Below, one piece after another: positions 11,395 through 21,908 of a stretch of DNA of 64,000 nt (its first letter is position 1; each line of letters starts with the position of its first letter). Origin of the DNA: Achatina immaculata (taxonomy: Eukaryota; Mollusca; Gastropoda; Stylommatophora; Achatinidae); contig CM019702.1 of the NCBI GenBank assembly GCA_009760885.1, positions 52,551,282-52,615,281 of the forward strand. Reading direction: 5' to 3'. The notes beneath the pieces are model-generated. The model did no database searches and had not been told where the DNA came from. It saw nothing but the letters and a program-made list of their open reading frames with translations. A program made the translations under genes and the position numbers.

Positions 11395-13570
11395 GGGGGG
11401 GCGGGGAAGTTGTCAAAAAAAAAAACTAACTGAAAAACCGTAACAAAATTTTTTGAAAGATGGACAGGAAAATTTCTTTTGTAAAAATTATATTTTCAAA
11501 CATGGCCTTATTCCTGCATGACCAAACAAGATATCTAAACTCTGCAAGGAGGATGATGGACTGTGTATGTTTGTCTGTTTTGTTCGAGGGATGGTGTTCA
11601 ACATGATTGCTCTATACATATCTACTTTCTTTGTTGTTCTTGTTGCTATCTCTTGAGTCTACAGTTTTAAAGCTAAAGAAACAGTTTTGCACTCAAAGAA
11701 AATGTGTTCTTCTGTTTCTTGTGTGTTTGTTCTACATAGTCTACATCTGATCAGTCTGTTGGATCTGCAGGCGACCCCTTGTGTGGTCTGTGTTATGCTG
11801 AATAATAGTCTGTATGTTATCTCTCGTGCACTTGGCGTGATTCCTTTCTTGTGTAGGTTTTGAAATGACTATTTGAAGGCGTAGCTGTAAATAAAATTCC
11901 GTATATTTTGATTTTGTTGACTTGTATTAATGTGAAAGGGAAGTCTGTTTTGTTGGTCCATTTCCTTAACCCATTATGTGTGATTTTGAATGTTTATTTT
12001 GGCCCCGCTGCCCTGTCCGAACTCTGTAAACATGTCTAGAATAATCTTGATAGAGGATATATTGGAGGGGAAGAAGATTGTGTCGTCAGCGTAGGCCAAC
12101 GACTTTCTCTCTCCCATTTTAGGAATAAAGATTCATTTGACTATTGTCTCTTGCCTGATTCTCTCCAGGAGTGGCTCTAGAGTTAGCACATACAACAGGG
12201 GTGAGAGTGGGCAGCCCTGACGTACAGATCTGGTTAAACGTATTGGTTCACTGAGGGTATGGTTTATTAAAAGTCTGCTTTCTGGTTTGTTGTATAGAAT
12301 TTAGATCCAGTCTCTGACGTAGTTCCCAAGATTACATTTGGACAAGGTTTTCTGGAGGAAAGAATGGGAAACTCTGTCGAAAGCCTTCTCCTGATCCAGC
12401 GATAAGATTGCTGACTGACTATTTATGTTTCTGTCGGTGACACTGCATTGCTGGTCGTCATGTATAAGTGTGTGCATGACGGGTTTGAGTTTCATAGTTA
12501 GGGATTTTGCTAGGATTTTGTAATCTACGTTGAGTAATGAGATAGGTCTGTAGTTCCTTACTTGGGTTGTGTCTGCGTTGCTTTTCTTTATGAGTGTTAT
12601 GTATGACTGATTGAGACTGTTGGGTAATTCTTTTCTGTCGAAAGCTTCAATAAAAATTTTGTGTAAGACAGGTCCTAGAATGTGAAAGAATTTATGATAG
12701 AACTCGGCAGTGAGGCCGTCCAGTCCTGGAGATTTGCTCTTTTGGAATGTGTCAAGCGCATTCTGTAGGTTCCCTAGCGTGAGTGGGATGTCTAATGTTT
12801 GTTTGTATTCTTCAGGGATTTGTTTGGCGTAGTTCAAGAATGTGTTTTGTATGTCTTCTGATTGACCCTTGTCCTCAGAGTATAGATGTTTGTAAAAATC
12901 TTGAAAGGTTTGGCTTATTTTGGCGGTGTCTGTCTGTTCCTGTCCATTTATGTCTATTATTTTGTGTATTTGTCTGCTTCTTTGCACATTTTGTTCTGTT
13001 CCCAGATATTTTTTGCTTGGTATTTCTTGTACGACAGAGGCAAGTTTTGTTCTGATGAAAGGACCCTGGTAGTTGTGTTGATGGTATTTTTCTAATTCTT
13101 CCTCTAGCGCGTGTATGTGAGGACTATTGGGATCTATCTGCTTGGTTAGTTTAATAGCATTTTCTAACATTTGTTGTTGCTGTCGTCTGTATCTGTGCAT
13201 TTTTTTCGCCAATACCTGTGTTTTCTCTCTGATAGTGTTCTTTAATATGTCCCAGTATTCTATGAGGTTGGATTTGGGTAAGTCTTGAGTGTACGCGTGT
13301 AATAGTTCTGTTATGTTGTCTACATAGTTCTCGTTATCCAGCAGTCTGTTATTAAACTTCCAGTGTGGGGAGCTTTTGTTTTTGAGTTGTGTCAAGGTTG
13401 CGTTTAATGTGACCATGACAGCTTTATGATCTGTATAATTTAATGTTGTGTCTATGTGTTTGATGTCGTTTATTAGGAGATTCTCTGGGACATATATTAT
13501 GTCTAGTCGGACTGATCGTCCCATGTTTCTGTTAATTGTGTCAGTATGTGTTGCTTCTTGGCAAACACAA
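11395..13570 (-). mobile_element. Tx1-like LINE with 427-codon open frame (right arm)
   Basis: Minus-strand twin of the left-arm LINE, better preserved. A frame runs from 13584 to a TAA at 12301. It starts at the end of the endonuclease domain (SVRLDIIYVPE, TDHKAVMV), passes a linker, and enters the reverse transcriptase (SPGLDGLTAEFY, ITLIKKSNAD, NYRPISLLNVDYKILAKSL, SLDQEKAFDRV). About 20 family residues seem to be missing before SLDQEKAFDRV. After the TAA the same frame continues through VRQGCPLSPLLY, a second stop (TGA, about 12138) and YADDT, so a single nonsense change ends the long frame. The first residues of the open frame (about 13584-13570) are antisense to the neighbouring transposase relic and are not LINE sequence. 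Non-autonomous and dead. Confidence 0.88.
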
Positions 13571-14313
13571 CATCGTGCATTCATCGTTGAAACTTATTTT
13601 AAAAGTGGAGAATCGTCTATTACTGTACAACGAATGCTTCATCGCCATTTTGATTTGCATCCCCTTGGTAATGTTCCCTATAGGAGGACAAAGCAATTTT
13701 GAAGCGGGTTAAAAAATTTAAGGAAACCGCTAATTGCCTTAATAACACGTCTACTGGTCGTCCAATAACTCAACATACACCTGAACGAATTCAAGAAGTC
13801 CGCAACGCATTGCTGAGTATCCCTCGGCGATCAGCTGTTAGGAACGCTTTGGCATCTGGCATCCTCTTACTGTTAATAGTGATCTTTATGTGCAGATGCT
13901 AACTGAATACTTCATTCCAGACTTGGGCAATAGAAATACGAGATTATTTGGTTTCAACAAGACGGAGCAACTGCCCAGCAGCCAGTCAGTCCATGGCCAT
14001 GCTGCGACAAACATTTCCCAATCGTCTTATTTCCAGATTTGGGGACATTCATTGGCCGGCAAGGTCACCAGATTTATCGGCCGCAGACTTCTTTTTGTGG
14101 GGGTATCTCAAGAACACGGTGTATGCTAGTCGACCACAGTCAACTGCAGACCTAAAAGATCGAATTCAACACTGCATTCAAAATATCCCTTTGAACATGT
14201 TAAATAGTGTTATGCAGGAATTTTCCAGACGCCTGGCTCAATGGATCAAATGTTTTCAAAACCTATATATAATTATCAGTAATAATAAAAATATCCACTT
14301 TTCTGAGTAAAAA
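13566..14313 (+). pseudogene. Mariner/Tc1-superfamily transposase relic
   Basis: Three frames carry pieces of one transposase in order. RAFIVETYFKSGES and VQRMLHRHFDLHPLG (13578-13650) are the first helix-turn-helix. VKKFKETANCLNN and TGRPITQHTPERIQEVRNAL (about 13705-13810) are the linker and second helix. From about 13948, FGDIHWPARSPDLSAADFFL and WGYLKNTVYASRPQS are the catalytic core containing the second acidic residue (SPDL-x3-D). Coding between about 13860 and 13900, including the first catalytic Asp region, is deleted, and frameshifts separate the parts. The gene reaches a stop at 14308-14310. No terminal inverted repeats were identified. The 14043-14313 part lies beyond the visible palindrome. 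Confidence 0.85.
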
Positions 14314-14329
14314 AAATAAAAAACATGTT

Positions 14330-14580
14330 GTAGACCATATTTGAATGAAAGATGAAGGACACTGAGGAAAAAGTAGACAGAGATGTAGATGGAAATATAG
14401 CATACTATGATGGAGGACACGGCTTGGTCGACTGCATCATCAGAGCGAGGGAGCTAGGAAACTCGAAATTCACAACCAACATCCTTCGTAATGAAGACAT
14501 ATGATGATGACGACGATGGCGATTACGATGATGAAGATGAAGATGATGATGATAATGATGGTGATGATGAATTCCGGTAA
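14330..14580 (+). repeat. Retroelement 3' scrap with (GAT)n tail
   Basis: A frame with GGHGLVDCIIRARELGNSKF leads into an imperfect GAT/GAC trinucleotide run (about 14507-14577). GAT-rich tails also end the LINE relics at 20280-20930 and 56318-57310. I infer a LINE 3' end, but the coding match is weak. Confidence 0.4.
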
Positions 14581-14799
14581 ATTTGACACATGAAACACAT
14601 TACTGGTTTCTTGTTTTGTTGTGTTTCTTGTAATCAGAATATACAGACATTCTCTCTCCAGAATTAGAACATTTGAAAAGAAATGACTAGTTCTAGAATT
14701 TAACACTTGTAATACTTTCTAAATGTATTAATAATGTAAGATAGCAAAAGTAATAAATTCTCAAGTCATATTTGAAAACAAAGAAATTTAAATTAATGC

Positions 14800-15007
14800 T
14801 CGGCAGACTGATGTTGACGGACTCCTGAAATCCCTGCTTTACAAAACATATGATACTGATGATGTTTGTTACAGTCCCAAAAACAGCGATTACCTGACAC
14901 ACGGTTACGTGTACAAAATAGGTGTACATTAATACTGTCTCATTATCCACATCAGGAGTGTACAGAAAAGACATTTCTTGAGAAGAAGTAGTAGTTTCTT
15001 TCTGCAT
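14800..15007 (-). pseudogene. Receptor exon A of right-arm pseudogene
   Basis: 208-nt first coding exon, the same length as in the intact genes. It starts ATG at 15007 and encodes a Ser/Thr-rich N-terminus, then TM1 with VCQVIAVFGTVTNIISIICF and KQGFQESVNISL. A likely acceptor for an upstream 5'UTR intron (ccctctgcag, exon from 15017) precedes it. The donor at the conserved position reads CCGA followed by gcatta, so it is GC instead of GT with a poor consensus. The other exon A copies have gtaagc. The exon itself has no stop. Confidence 0.8.
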
Positions 15008-15209
15008 CTTTGGTTCTCTGCAGAGGGTAAAAGAGAAATCACTGATTAACGATTTGAATGATAATAATGCGATGATGTACAAGTATAAAATATTTACAAT
15101 AAACTGCTGGAAATAATTTAATGCAGTAAAAGTTGTGAAATGGAATATTGTACCTTATTTTAACAAAGTATAATATGTATATGCAAAGAATTATGATCTT
15201 TTTAACAGC

Positions 15210-16730
15210 ACACCGTTCATTATTTTTGATTCGGAAATGATGTTTTCTTAATGGTAGATGATAAAAAGGAGGGGGGGATCAAAAAGTAACAGTAAATTGA
15301 TGCAATATTGTTTGCTACAAACTTAACAATCTTTAACAAAGAAAATAAAAAGTGTCCATCATGTGTGATATTAAACTTGGAGCAGTTTACCCACTGACCG
15401 AAATTTTTAATACCGCACAATAAATCTTAGCCCAACCAAAAATTCATAGAAGAAGGTGAAATTGTCAATTTGACGAAGACAAAAATCGCTTCACTCAGAA
15501 CAATTTTTTAATGAAAATGAAGATACGAGTGTTGGGAAATTATATGTTGGATTTTTATACTGAAAAAGAAGATGTCGTGTATTAAATGGATACATCAAGG
15601 AGCATTTGTTAAACAGGCATCATGTCTGAAAGTTTTGTTTAGAAAAGCAGTGACAGTATAACTACTGTTCAATAAATAATAACTCCAGTGAAGATAAGAA
15701 AGAATATTATCGTGAGTCAAAATTATTAGAGATTGGATTTCAAGTCTACTACACTGACCATATAAATATTCATGACGGAACACATATAAGTAGTGGTTTA
15801 TTCATGTTTATGTGATGGCGTGATAGGGATGCGTTGAGAATGGAGAGATGATGAACGATGGTAATATTGTGTTGTGTAGACTGATAATGTGCTGCCGCTG
15901 AGGGGAGCATGTGGTTGCCGTTTTCGTGTGGCAAAAGAGTGGCAGCTGGGCTATGTGGCTTTGTAGACAGGAAGGCTTGCAGGGTGAGGACTGGGGACAA
16001 CTGACTTTTACTAGAAGCTGGGGGGGGGGTTGGGGTTGATCCATTAATTCGCGTCCGTTGCCTATACCATAACCAGCTGGTTATGCCATAACTCAAAGCA
16101 GTCTCCTATTTTCCATGCGCTCGGTCAACCACCACAAAAATAACACATATAGCACAAATGTATAATACAATGAAACAATCGCTGCCCGGGGCAACATGGT
16201 GTGTTTTGGTTTTAACACAGTTCTGCACCAAATTTAGCTAGAATTCTCGATGAAAGCACACTAATAAGCATGTTTCTTTTCTAAATGACAGTTCCTAAAT
16301 CATCAGTTTAATTGTCTACTCATAAACGCAGTTATCTCCCTCAAGGACATGAGTTATCTCCTTCGTAAAACAGTTACCTCCTCCTCCTGACATCCTGTGA
16401 TCTCCTCCTGCGATCTCTCCCTCTGAACAAAACATTGTCTCCTATTCAAACATAAGCTTCTCATAAAGTCGAACATTATTTCTTAGCCTCCTATCCAAAA
16501 CACGCAGGACAAATGCAAGCTACTTTATGCTGCTGTCTTTTTCTAGTGGAGATTGGCCAGGCAGGCATAAAGTAACAACAGTGGCCGCTGGCCCAAGTCT
16601 AGCTCTCACCCAAGTTGTCTCTTCAGCGGATATTTTATTTGTAATTGTATTTTCTTAAAATCTGAGTTTGGTTCTTAGTCCTGTTTATATTCACAGTGCA
16701 GTCTAGCCATGTTAAATTATTACTCTAGAC
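15210..16730. other. Region without recognised gene
   Basis: AT-rich intergenic DNA with a short G run (16020-16030) and a CT/AG-rich stretch (16330-16450). The longest frame (16096-15770, minus) is proline- and histidine-rich with no family resemblance. Confidence 0.5.
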
Positions 16731-16734
16731 TATT

Positions 16735-16890
16735 TAAGAAAGGCCTCGTCGCAGACAGACTCAGGACATCACGGAAAGTCTGAATGTGTCACTGCAAGAC
16801 GCCTGCAAGAACGTATTGTATTCAGGGAGGATGTGAGAGGGACAACGTTCCGGAAAGGACATGCCACATGAATTAATTAAAGAAAGACAG
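16735..16890 (+). pseudogene. LINE 3' scrap, C-terminal zone
   Basis: The reading frames contain RPRRRQTQDITESLNVSLQD and then TTFRKGHAT before a stop and ATTAATTA. This is the RPR-x-W-DI...FRKGHA ending of RTE-like LINE proteins, related to the scraps in the palindrome arms. Only about 50 codons remain, with frameshifts. Confidence 0.6.
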
Positions 16891-17380
16891 GAACAGGTTA
16901 GTTGGCCAAACATAGCGCACGATGTCCTTTATTAATGTGTAAAGCTGTTCCTGCTTATTTATATATTTAGTTGTATGTAAACAAGAACATCCAGCGATCT
17001 GTTTTGTTTATTTCGCAGTATTGCTTATTTTCTATATATCCATATCATGTTTCCTAGACCCCACTCAGTCTGCGTTTTATATTCATTCCCTGTATTTCGT
17101 GTGTTTTTATGAGCAAGTCTTGTTTATCTGGCATTGCTAATTTATACATGCATTTTGTCAATTTCTGTTGTGTGCCAGAGTACGATCAATTTATAACCAG
17201 TGCACTTTTGGAATCATATCAGCACAATCCATTTCCTTGATCATTTTTATTTTGAAAGTTCACATTACACCTGTAATTGTTACATTATAGTTGTTCTGTA
17301 AATCCTGATTGAAAAGGTTATGAATGATGGTTACTTGATAAGGTTCAAAGAATCTATTTTAGACATAAAGCTGTGATACC

Positions 17381-17613
17381 AAAATGTATAAACTAGGAAG
17401 AAAGTAGGAACAGCTTTATTATTTAAGGATATGTAATTTAATATGTAATTTAACTATATGTAATTTAATGATATGTAATCCATACTTTGTCTCCTCTCTC
17501 TAATTTTTCGTCCTGTTTGTTTTTGTTTGATAAAGGCTCGCGCCTAAACGTTACAAGTTTGTTATCGTTAAATAATAAAGCTGTTCCTACTTTCTTCCTA
17601 GTTTATACATTTT
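17381..17613. mobile_element. 233-bp element with perfect 45-bp inverted ends
   Basis: Bases 17381-17425 are the exact reverse complement of 17569-17613 over 45 bp, and the next base on each side does not pair. The interior has no gene. It holds a direct-repeat run (tatgtaattta, about 17429-17480) and, at about 17528-17552, ttgataaaggctcgcgccta followed by aacg. That resembles a decayed minimal hammerhead core as found in Penelope-like elements (CUGAUGA-stem-GAAA). No target-site duplication is evident. It could be a MITE or a pair of inverted terminal pieces of a Penelope-like element. Confidence 0.75.
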
Positions 17614-18304
17614 AATCTGTGAATAGAGTAAAGATCGATGTGAATATATTTTATCTGCATTGCATTTCATAAAGGCATATAAGATACCAAGGTGCCACGT
17701 CAGATTCAGAGTGTAAAGTGATTATAGGGTACATAATTTTATGGTCTCAAGTTTAAAATGTACTGATAAAATTGAGATTCATAATTTAAATATAACGACG
17801 TAACAAATGCACAACAGTGAGTGACTTGAGAGGCATTAATATGACAGTGCCAATGAACGCTTCTAGTTGAAAAAATAATGTGTTATTTGATCTAAATATG
17901 AAATGTAATGATTGTATCATGGTTAGAGGCTGAAGATAACCCAAGATGCCTCTACAGTTGTAGCTCAACGTTTTAAACATAAATCGCTGCTAAATCGTCT
18001 TCATTGACAGAAATTATCTAGAAATAGAGTTTTAAAATAAATATGTAATAGTTACTTGTTTGGTGATCTCGTGCATAGATTTACCCTCAAACGTGCAGTG
18101 AATCTTTCCATATTCAAATTTAATCGGACAATTCTTTATTGTGACCTTGTGTAATAGGAGTTATCAGAGAGTTTCATACCGAGGCGGTGTAGTGGTCTGC
18201 AAATCTGTCTGTCTATCAGTGGTCTGCGAATCTGCCTGTCTATCAGAAAGTAACATATTGCATTGGCAGTTAGAAGAGACCTATGTCTCGTATTAACCGG
18301 GACT

Positions 18305-18315
18305 AGGATCCCTGA
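18305..18315 (+). repeat. LINE target-site duplication, 5' copy
   Basis: aggatccctga here recurs exactly at 19271-19281, flanking the LINE between them. Confidence 0.85.
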
Positions 18316-19270
18316 GAACATACCTCCAGCAGCTTTAGGGTACAAACAGGAGTGAAACAGGGATGTATACTATCACCAACATTATTTATCTTGGCAGTAG
18401 ACTGGTTAATGAAGGAGGCAACATCAGACAAACGCAGAGGGTTACAATGGACCCTTGACACAGTGCTGGAGGACCTTGACTTTGCGGACGACATTTATCT
18501 ATTATAAAGCAGTCACAAAGATATGCAAGATAAAATAAACAAGCTAACTCAGAATGCAAACAACATAGGACTAAAGATCAACGTAGAAAAGACAAAGTTA
18601 ATGCAGCAAAATGTGAACAACAGAAATGTAATCAGAGTAGATAACAAGTTAGTGGAGGAGGTCAACGAATTTGTATACCTTGGCAGCAGAGTAGTAGAAA
18701 ATGGAGACATCACAGAGGACATCAACAGCAGACTTACTAGAGCAAACCAGGCTTTTGCAATGCTGCAGACTATATGGAAATAAAAAAACTAAGCATAAAT
18801 ATGAAAATCAGGATATCTAAGAGTAATGTTTTAAGTGTATTACTCTATGGAAGTGAATGCTGGAAAATCACCAAAACCATAGAAAACAAGATTAATTCTT
18901 TCCAGACTAAATGTTTGCGAAGAATTAGAAAAATATTTTGGCCAAACACCATAAGAAATAACATCTTATTAGAAGAAATGCAGATGAAACCACTGACAAC
19001 AATTATTGAGGAAAGACGCTGGCGATGGTTGGGATATGTGCTCCGAATGACTGACAACTCACTACCAAAAATAGCACTAAGATGGACACCACAGGGGAAC
19101 AGAAGTAAGGGTAGACCAAAAGAGACATGGAGAAGAACAACAGAAAGGATGTTGAGCAATAGAGGGCTGACCTGGGCAAGAGCAGAAAAAAAGGCGAAAG
19201 ACAGGCATTTGTGGAAAACTCCTGAGGAAGCCCCATGTGCCCTGGGAACTTAACGTTCAGAGAGAGAGAG
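18316..19270 (+). mobile_element. 5'-truncated LINE with intact target-site duplication
   Basis: The remnant starts in the reverse transcriptase (VQTGVKQGCILSPTLFIL at about 18341-18394) and passes the catalytic FADDI (18481-18495). A single stop follows near 18505. The frame then runs open through KINVEKTKLM and VNEFVYLGSRV to 18783, where one frameshift moves it to 18774-19253. The C-terminal part reads RRWRWLGYVLRM, KGRPKETWRRT and DRHLWKTPEEAPCALGT. It ends in a short (GA)n tail (19257-19270). An 11-bp duplicated target on both sides marks classic target-primed insertion. With only two disabling changes it is fairly young. Confidence 0.9.
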
Positions 19271-19281
19271 AGGATCCCTGA
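19271..19281 (+). repeat. LINE target-site duplication, 3' copy
   Basis: Second copy of aggatccctga, directly after the (GA)n tail. Confidence 0.85.
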
Positions 19282-19719
19282 TAAAAGATTTCTATCAGGG
19301 GTGTCTGTAAACCCGGCTAGTCTCATTAAATCACTCGCAGAGGCTTACGTGTTAGATTAACATTTGTATTCAAAAGCGTAAATATGTTGTGGAGAAGCTC
19401 TTTCTAACATAATGGTTCTGTATATATCATTACAAAATAGGCCTCTTTGAAGAGAATAAACTTCAAGCCTAGAACTAACGTAAGTAGTGAAAGTAGGTTT
19501 TAGGTTGGGTTACATTTCAGTGACCAATCAGGTTTTTCAGTACATTAACGTGATTCATTTTTCGAACAAGTGCTCAGAATACCGTTAACAGCTTTCATAT
19601 GTTGTCTACTTAATCTTCATTCAGTTAACAAGGTTAACAAGGTCTATGTGATAACACTTCATTGCTTCGTAACAGTTTTAAAACGTAGAATATAATTGTT
19701 TTTGTTTGTTTACAACCAG

Positions 19720-19934
19720 GTCTGACCATCTCTGATCTGTGTTGTCTTATTACATTAGTACTGTCAAATGTGTCTGCGCTACCAGCACTACATACAACAT
19801 ACCTTCCTTTCGACGTGTTGGGAACATATTACCTCACCGTGGCTATGCCACATCTTACTTTTAACCGAGTGTCTGCCTGGATCATGGCCATAATCACGCT
19901 GGAACGATGCATTTGCATAAAAGCGCCCTTTAAG
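19720..19934 (+). CDS. Receptor exon B (TM2-TM3)
   Basis: 215-nt exon after the acceptor tttacaaccag, entering in phase 1 and leaving in phase 0 before gttggt. It encodes TISDLCCLITLVLSNVSALP, then PFDVLGTYYLTVAMPHLTF and SAWIMAIITLERCICI. The ERC triplet replaces DRY. Confidence 0.85.
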
Positions 19935-20855
19935 GTTGGTTTCGGTGCAATTTACTGTCACATTGTCTCTACATCGTTTTTCATTGAAGCAGACAGACAC
20001 TATATGTTATGATCTGTATTATCTGACAAGCATATACAAATTAGAAGTTATTAAGAATTATTCAGTTCTATATCAGTTTAAAAATTTCATAAGTAAAAAA
20101 CGAATGTTTTAAATTACACCAAATTATCTTCTCCATGATAAAATCTTACAGTGAAGATGTATTATTTCCAGCTTTCACTTCAAGGGATATACATACAACT
20201 CTCAGAAGTACCTTTCTTACTGACCTACAGTGGTTATATCCAAATAGACCTGCCCAACAGTCTGTAACATGAATATCAGTAGAACAGCACTGTAACTCGT
20301 GAAGAAAATTAAATACATGGAATCAGGATAACAGCTTATAGAAGATGTGTCTATAGAAATTAAAAGCAGAATATGCCAGGCAAAAGTAGAATTTAAGAAA
20401 CTGAAAACCATCTTCTGCAATATGTATTTGTCATTGAATTTGAGAAAGAAAGTATTACAGTGCTATACTGGACCTACTTTGCTATAGGCATGTGAACCAT
20501 GACAGGAAAATGAGTAAATCACTGGAGACAACAGAGATGTAGTTCCAGAGAAGATTGATGAAGATCCCATGGACAGCGAAGATAAATAAAAAGCACTGTG
20601 TGTGACAAATTAACGAAACGCGTAGTATAATAACAAAGATAAGGAGAAGGCAATCATCATTCTTAGGGCATGTGATGAGAAGAGAGAAACTGGAAAGCAC
20701 AATAACAGTAGGCAAAGCTGAAGGCAGGAAAAGCAGAGTGGGATCGAGGGAACATATGCTAGAAGGTCTGACATTGTGGCTTAGAAAGAAATCACCAATA
20801 GGGCTACTCAGAAATGTCAAGGACCGAAACATTTGAAGGAATATGGCAAGATATG

Positions 20856-20887
<32 letters not shown>

Positions 20888-21075
20888 GATGATGATAATG
20901 ATGATGATGATGATAATGATGATGATATATTCTCTGCATTAAAGTGACAAGACGGATAGAATGATAAAATATTGATATTGACATTCGATAATACTTACTA
21001 AAGAAACATATCTTTTGACACATGTATGCGTTTTTGTAGGGGAGGGGGAATAAGTAAATGAAGGAAACTCAAGAA

Positions 21076-21123
<48 letters not shown>

Positions 21124-21874
21124 TTTTGCATAGCAGCAGACCAATGATGTTATAGACCCAAAGTAAAAGCAGTTAGTGTTACCAGTTTCGTATTATGTTC
21201 ATTATACACAAATGTACTATCAGAAACGTTGCACATGCTAAACAGAAGTCACCATGTCAACTGACTCTGTTATTTTTCAGACAAAAATACTTCTCACACC
21301 AAAACGTATGCTTGCCATCATCGTCTGTGTCTACATAGTTCTCATATCCAGCGGAACTCCTGTGTACGCTGTCAACAGACTGGCTATGATCTTTTCTCCA
21401 AGTAGAAACAGAACTATCCTAAGTCTTGTTTCAACCTCGGAGAAAGAAAGTGTTGAGGAGATTACTTTCATAATCAACAACTTTTTCTTGACTTTTGCGG
21501 CTTTTACCGTCATAATTGTCTGTACAGCGTTACTGGTTATTAGTCTGCAGAAAAGAGCAAAATGGAGACAGTTTTCAACTGGTACCTTACAGACTGATGT
21601 TAACAGTCGGCACATGAGGACAGCCAAAATGGTTGTGATGATATCTTCAGTCTTTATCATATGTTTTATTCCCTTATCTGTAATGTCTCTTGTTTTGGTC
21701 TTAATACCAGATTTTAATGTTTATGGTAAATATATAAACATATCTTTGATTATTAGCGGGATAATATTTTTCACAGAAAGTGTAAATTCATCCGCGAATA
21801 TTTTTATTTACTACCACATGAGTGTTAAATACAGAGAGACATTTCACAGTATAGTAGGCATATATAAATTTTAA
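19720..21874 (+). CDS. Chemosensory-type GPCR, exons B and C (plus strand)
   Basis: Two consecutive intact exons of a rhodopsin-like receptor, exon B 19720-19934 and exon C 21281-21874, together 269 codons plus the stop. Exon B gives TM2 and TM3 ending in TLERCICI. Exon C gives TM4 to TM7 with RAKWRQFS in loop 3 and NIFIYYHMSVKYRETF at the end of TM7. Exon lengths and phases equal those of the minus-strand genes. Donor gttggt and acceptor ttatttttcag bound the 1.35-kb intron, which holds a LINE relic. An AATAAA follows at 21903-21908. No plus-strand exon A is visible between 15 and 19.7 kb; a LINE sits at 18316-19270. The gene may have lost its first exon or use a distant one. Likely role: a surface receptor for environmental chemicals, inferred from family only. 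Confidence 0.82.
20280..20930 (+). mobile_element. LINE 3' relic with (GAT)n tail in receptor intron
   Basis: Broken frames align with the C-terminal part of an RTE/CR1-like LINE: ICQAKVEFKKLK, LRKKVLQCY, FLGHVMRREKLE and a DRN-WK-like end near 20820. An imperfect GAT run (20854-20927) forms the tail. The relic at 56318-57310 (minus) is the same type. It lies in the intron between exons B and C. Confidence 0.65.
21074..21122. repeat. (CA)n(TA)n microsatellite
   Basis: A short CA run passes into about 30 bp of TA repeat inside the receptor intron. Confidence 0.9.
21281..21874 (+). CDS. Receptor exon C (TM4-TM7)
   Basis: 594-nt terminal exon in phase 0 after tttttcag, uninterrupted to TAA. 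TM4 ends in GTPVYAVNRLAMIF. TM5 includes FTVIIVCTALLVI, TM6 includes MVVMISSVFIICFIPL, and TM7 includes ESVNSSANIFIYY. It matches the split exon of the palindrome pseudogenes almost base for base in places (e.g. the acceptor and the first 20 nt). Confidence 0.88.
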   Translation, partial: TKILLTPKRMLAIIVCVYIVLISSGTPVYAVNRLAMIFSPSRNRTILSLVSTSEKESVEEITFIINNFFLTFAAFTVIIVCTALLVISLQKRAKWRQFSTGTLQTDVNSRHMRTAKMVVMISSVFIICFIPLSVMSLVLVLIPDFNVYGKYINISLIISGIIFFTESVNSSANIFIYYHMSVKYRETFHSIVGIYKF

Positions 21875-21908
21875 AAATACAATAGCCTATCTATGTTTCT
21901 TAAATAAA

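Larger units (their letters stand above)
7092..14042. repeat. Right arm of giant inverted repeat
   Basis: Reverse-complement partner of the left arm, about 407 bp longer. Most of the excess is 371 bp of LINE sequence (8445-8815) absent from the left arm, plus about 29 bp of extra AT repeat near 7254-7294. Away from those two places the arms look almost identical by eye. The right arm keeps a longer open frame in the Tx1-like LINE, where the left arm is frameshifted. Confidence 0.95.
7575..15007 (-). pseudogene. Chemosensory-type GPCR pseudogene, right arm plus flank
   Basis: Minus-strand receptor remnant with parts of all three exons. Exon A (15007-14800) lies just outside the palindrome. 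The exon B relic (about 10359-10262) has SAWITAIVTLERCLCI and a large internal deletion. Exon C is split by a LINE: 9238-8816 holds TM4 to TM6 with stops and frameshifts, and 7723-7575 holds TM7 with NIFIYYHMSEKYREAF. The intron between A and B contains the transposase relic and the Tx1-like LINE. Because exon A continues from the right arm, the right arm may be the original orientation and the left arm the inverted copy. That is an inference, since the left arm runs off the window. The closest paralogue here is the receptor at 19720-21874. Confidence 0.85.

Noticed and set aside
12783..13095. Cys/Phe-rich frames opposite the Tx1-like LINE
   Set aside because: Antisense shadows of the LINE protein; no independent support.
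15770..16096. Pro/His-rich 108-codon minus frame
   Set aside because: No family similarity, no splice context, overlaps another open frame on the same strand.
20817..21023. Histidine-rich small protein on the minus strand
   Set aside because: Antisense translation of the (GAT)n tail of a LINE.
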